From positions 62,001-126,000 of the forward strand of contig JAFSVU010000050.1 of the NCBI GenBank assembly GCA_017444825.1: DNA of 64,000 bases, read 5' to 3'. The translations under genes and the position numbers were made by a program. The stretch's first letter is position 1. Each line of letters begins with the position of its first letter. The notes under the pieces are model-generated. The model worked only from the letters and a program-made list of their open reading frames with translations, was not told the origin of the DNA and ran no database searches. Source of the DNA: Clostridia bacterium. GTDB taxonomy: Bacteria > Bacillota > Clostridia > UBA1212. Shown here in pieces: positions 62,156-64,000 of this stretch.

Positions 62156-63493
62156 TCAGAATGAGAAATCGAACTCAGTGTCCGCGATCCTCACGGTATC
62201 GCCCTCTTTGATGCCCATTTCCTCGAGTTTATCGATGACGCCCTTCTGACGGAGAACACGCTGAAAATAGCCCTGGGATTCATAGTCACCGAGATTAACT
62301 GAGTCAAGAAGGTGTTCGATGAAGCGGCCGCATACCACGTATACGTCGCCGTCCATCTCCACGGTAAAGAGCTCCTCTTCACCATCGTATGGGACACCTG
62401 CGCTCTCATCCTCGATAATATCCTCAAATGTGCTTTCCTGAGGTATGTACTCGAGGATCGATCCGCAATAATCAGAAAGCTCCTGAACGCCCTTCATCTC
62501 GGCCGCACTTATTTCAAACAGCCTGTAGCAACCCTTCTCGGCATATTCTGCGACATAAGGATCGTTTGAGACAGCTTCCTCCAGCCATTTCTCATATTTC
62601 TCTCGAAACTCCGCCAGTCTCTCTTCGGAACCCGGAACGTCGGTCTTGTTGCACGCTACGATCTGAGGCCTTGCGGCAAGGCGCTCGTGGTAGAGCCTCA
62701 GCTCCTCGTTGATCTTAAGAAAATCGTCGAAGGGATCCCTGCCGGAATAAGGGGAAACGTCCACTATGTGGAGAATGAGCCTTGTCCTTTCGATATGTCT
62801 GAGGAACCTGTGTCCCGCACCCTTTCCCTCGGAGGCGCCTTCTATAAGGCCCGGGATATCCGCGATAACGTACCCTGAGCCGTCCCTGGTCCTCACAACG
62901 CCCAGCTTTGGCGTCAATGTGGTAAACGGATAATCCGCGATCTCCGGCTTTGCGGCGGTCGTGACGGAGAGATAGGATGATTTTCCCACGTTGGGGAAAC
63001 CCACCAGTCCCACGTCGGCCAGCAGCTTAAGCTCAAGAACCACGTCGAACTCAAAGCCCGCCTCGCCGGCTTTTGCAAAATTCGGCACCTGCCTTGTGGC
63101 TGTGGCGAAATGGCTGTTACCCTTTCCGCCTCTGCCTCCTCTTGCGGCCACGAACTCATCGCCCTCATATTTGAGGTCTGCCAGCACAGCGCCGGTATTG
63201 ACGTCTTTGACAATGGTTCCGGGGGGGACCTTTATGGTCACATTGGCGCCGTTTTTGCCGGTCATCTTCTGGCCTGCGCCGTTGCCGCCGTTGCCGGCTG
63301 CGTATTTTCTTTTATATCTGAAATCAATGAGAGTCGAAAGGCCGCTGTCGACGACGAATACCACGTCGCCTCCCCGTCCTCCGTCACCGCCGTCAGGACC
63401 TCCCGCCGCGATATACTTCTCCCTTCTGAAGGAGACAGCCCCGTGGCCTCCGTTGCCTGACTTTATGTGTATCACCGCTCTGTCGGTAAACAT
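62156..63493 (-). CDS. obg: GTPase Obg (CgtA)
   Basis: 445 residues. Gly-rich N-terminal Obg domain (K-S-G-N-G-G-H-G-A-V-S-F-R-R-E-K), G domain with G-F-P-N-V-G-K-S near residue 168, D-I-P-G-L-I-E-G-A near 213 and N-K-T-D near 285, and the C-terminal OCT domain to the end. It acts in 50S assembly and stress signalling. It stands alone here, next to the flippase end. Confidence 0.97.
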   Translation of the reverse strand: MFTDRAVIHIKSGNGGHGAVSFRREKYIAAGGPDGGDGGRGGDVVFVVDSGLSTLIDFRYKRKYAAGNGGNGAGQKMTGKNGANVTIKVPPGTIVKDVNTGAVLADLKYEGDEFVAARGGRGGKGNSHFATATRQVPNFAKAGEAGFEFDVVLELKLLADVGLVGFPNVGKSSYLSVTTAAKPEIADYPFTTLTPKLGVVRTRDGSGYVIADIPGLIEGASEGKGAGHRFLRHIERTRLILHIVDVSPYSGRDPFDDFLKINEELRLYHERLAARPQIVACNKTDVPGSEERLAEFREKYEKWLEEAVSNDPYVAEYAEKGCYRLFEISAAEMKGVQELSDYCGSILEYIPQESTFEDIIEDESAGVPYDGEEELFTVEMDGDVYVVCGRFIEHLLDSVNLGDYESQGYFQRVLRQKGVIDKLEEMGIKEGDTVRIADTEFDFSF

Positions 63494-63546
63494 GAATTAA
63501 GTTCCTTTGGTTTTGAATTTCCGCAAATTTGCGGTTAAAAAGAATG

Positions 63547-64000
63547 TTATTTGCTGATCTTAAGAAGCCTGTCAGCCTTTTTGAAGATCTTTTGAAGCTT
63601 CGGCGACATCTCTCTTAAGTCGGAGATCGAAAGGCCGCCCAGTTTTCTCAGCACAATGTAGTACACGATCAGGGTGACAAGTCCGCCGGGTATCATCGGT
63701 ATAAGGTAGCCCAGGTAGCCTTTGAGGAATATCCTGAAGATGAGTCTCAGTATCCCGTAGACCGTGTAGCCGCATATGACCCCCGCGGATGACGCCAATA
63801 CCGGGTGGCCCAGAGCCTTGATGATGGAGAACTCTATCTTCGCCTTTTTCTTCATTACGTAGAGATTCAGCAGCAGCGGGATCAGATACGAGATGTAGGT
63901 CGCAAGTATCGCTCCATAGATATTGAGGGACTCATTGGCGATGAAAATGCTGTTCAGTATCGCTTTAAGTATCACGCAGAGGCACATGAACGCAGATGAC
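63547..64000 (-). CDS. Flippase of the MOP superfamily, C-terminal part
   Basis: The frame is open to the window edge, so the start is missing. Visible residues (about 151) include membrane helices (L-A-T-Y-I-S-Y-L-I-P-L-L-L-N-L-Y-V-M) with a basic loop and a C-terminal basic tail. This resembles the C-terminal end of SpoVB/Wzx-type polysaccharide or lipid II flippases. Substrate unknown. Confidence 0.68.
   Translation of the reverse strand, partial: SSAFMCLCVILKAILNSIFIANESLNIYGAILATYISYLIPLLLNLYVMKKKAKIEFSIIKALGHPVLASSAGVICGYTVYGILRLIFRIFLKGYLGYLIPMIPGGLVTLIVYYIVLRKLGGLSISDLREMSPKLQKIFKKADRLLKISK

Overview
The window joins two unlike pieces of DNA. Bases 1 to about 39.25 kb are most of a temperate, contractile-tailed prophage, cut at the left edge inside its probable tail sheath gene. 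Bases 39.3 to 64 kb are chromosome of a Clostridia-type Bacillota: obg, the tsaE-tsaB-rimI cluster, truA, carD, a ROK kinase, nagB, DegV, GGAGG ribosome binding sites and TTGACA/TATAAT-like promoters. I cannot name a species.

Prophage. A lysogeny switch near 37.0-37.2 kb (cro-like gene on minus, repressor on plus) has two divergent promoters that share the octamer CGTACAAT, followed on plus by a large serine integrase at the right end. The minus operon from the switch (36.9 to 24.9 kb) carries a cell-wall 3D-domain protein, a RecB-like nuclease, a RecT/Bet annealing protein, replication proteins including a DnaC-type loader, RusA, SSB, a Lar-like protein, an ADP-ribosylglycohydrolase, a late-regulator candidate, a DNA methyltransferase and about ten small, mostly cysteine-rich proteins. 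A second minus promoter at 24.85 kb, with a 12-bp palindromic operator candidate, starts the packaging and structural operon: two ParB-like proteins, TerS, TerL interrupted by a class 3 intein, effector-like genes, portal, MuF-type head protein, protease/scaffold, cement protein, major capsid protein, connector and neck proteins, sheath.

The most unusual part is 7.9-19.3 kb. Four genes interleaved with terL, portal and muF share an N-terminal module (basic stretch, W-[IV]-T-[IM]-G, then a H/P-V-x-I-D/E-D/N motif and a G-[AP]-x-x-x-L-x-G motif). Each carries a different C-terminal domain: ADP-ribosyltransferase, DUF3626-like, zeta-toxin kinase, and GNAT-like. This looks like a set of virion-carried effectors on a common delivery or capsid-targeting tag. 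A small gene among them has its own promoter and terminator and could be an immunity or lysogenic-conversion gene. Two plus-strand promoter-to-terminator cassettes, antisense to the phage operons, are candidate small RNAs.

Host side. DegV; a minus operon of two SIS-domain proteins, a BadF-type sugar kinase and a nucleotide-sugar dehydratase; nagB; ROK kinase-truA; two membrane proteins; carD; galK; tRNA-Leu; an AT-rich island with a partial DUF3791-type locus; tsaE-tsaB-rimI followed by an EPSP-synthase-fold protein that lacks the usual active-site residues; a polysaccharide deacetylase; a PflA-like radical SAM protein; a 1090-aa lipoprotein with a glycosidase-like barrel; a prepilin peptidase; obg; and the end of a flippase. 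Two inverted copies of a roughly 250-bp intergenic repeat start exactly at the stop codons of nagB and galK and carry a hairpin with a compensatory base change.
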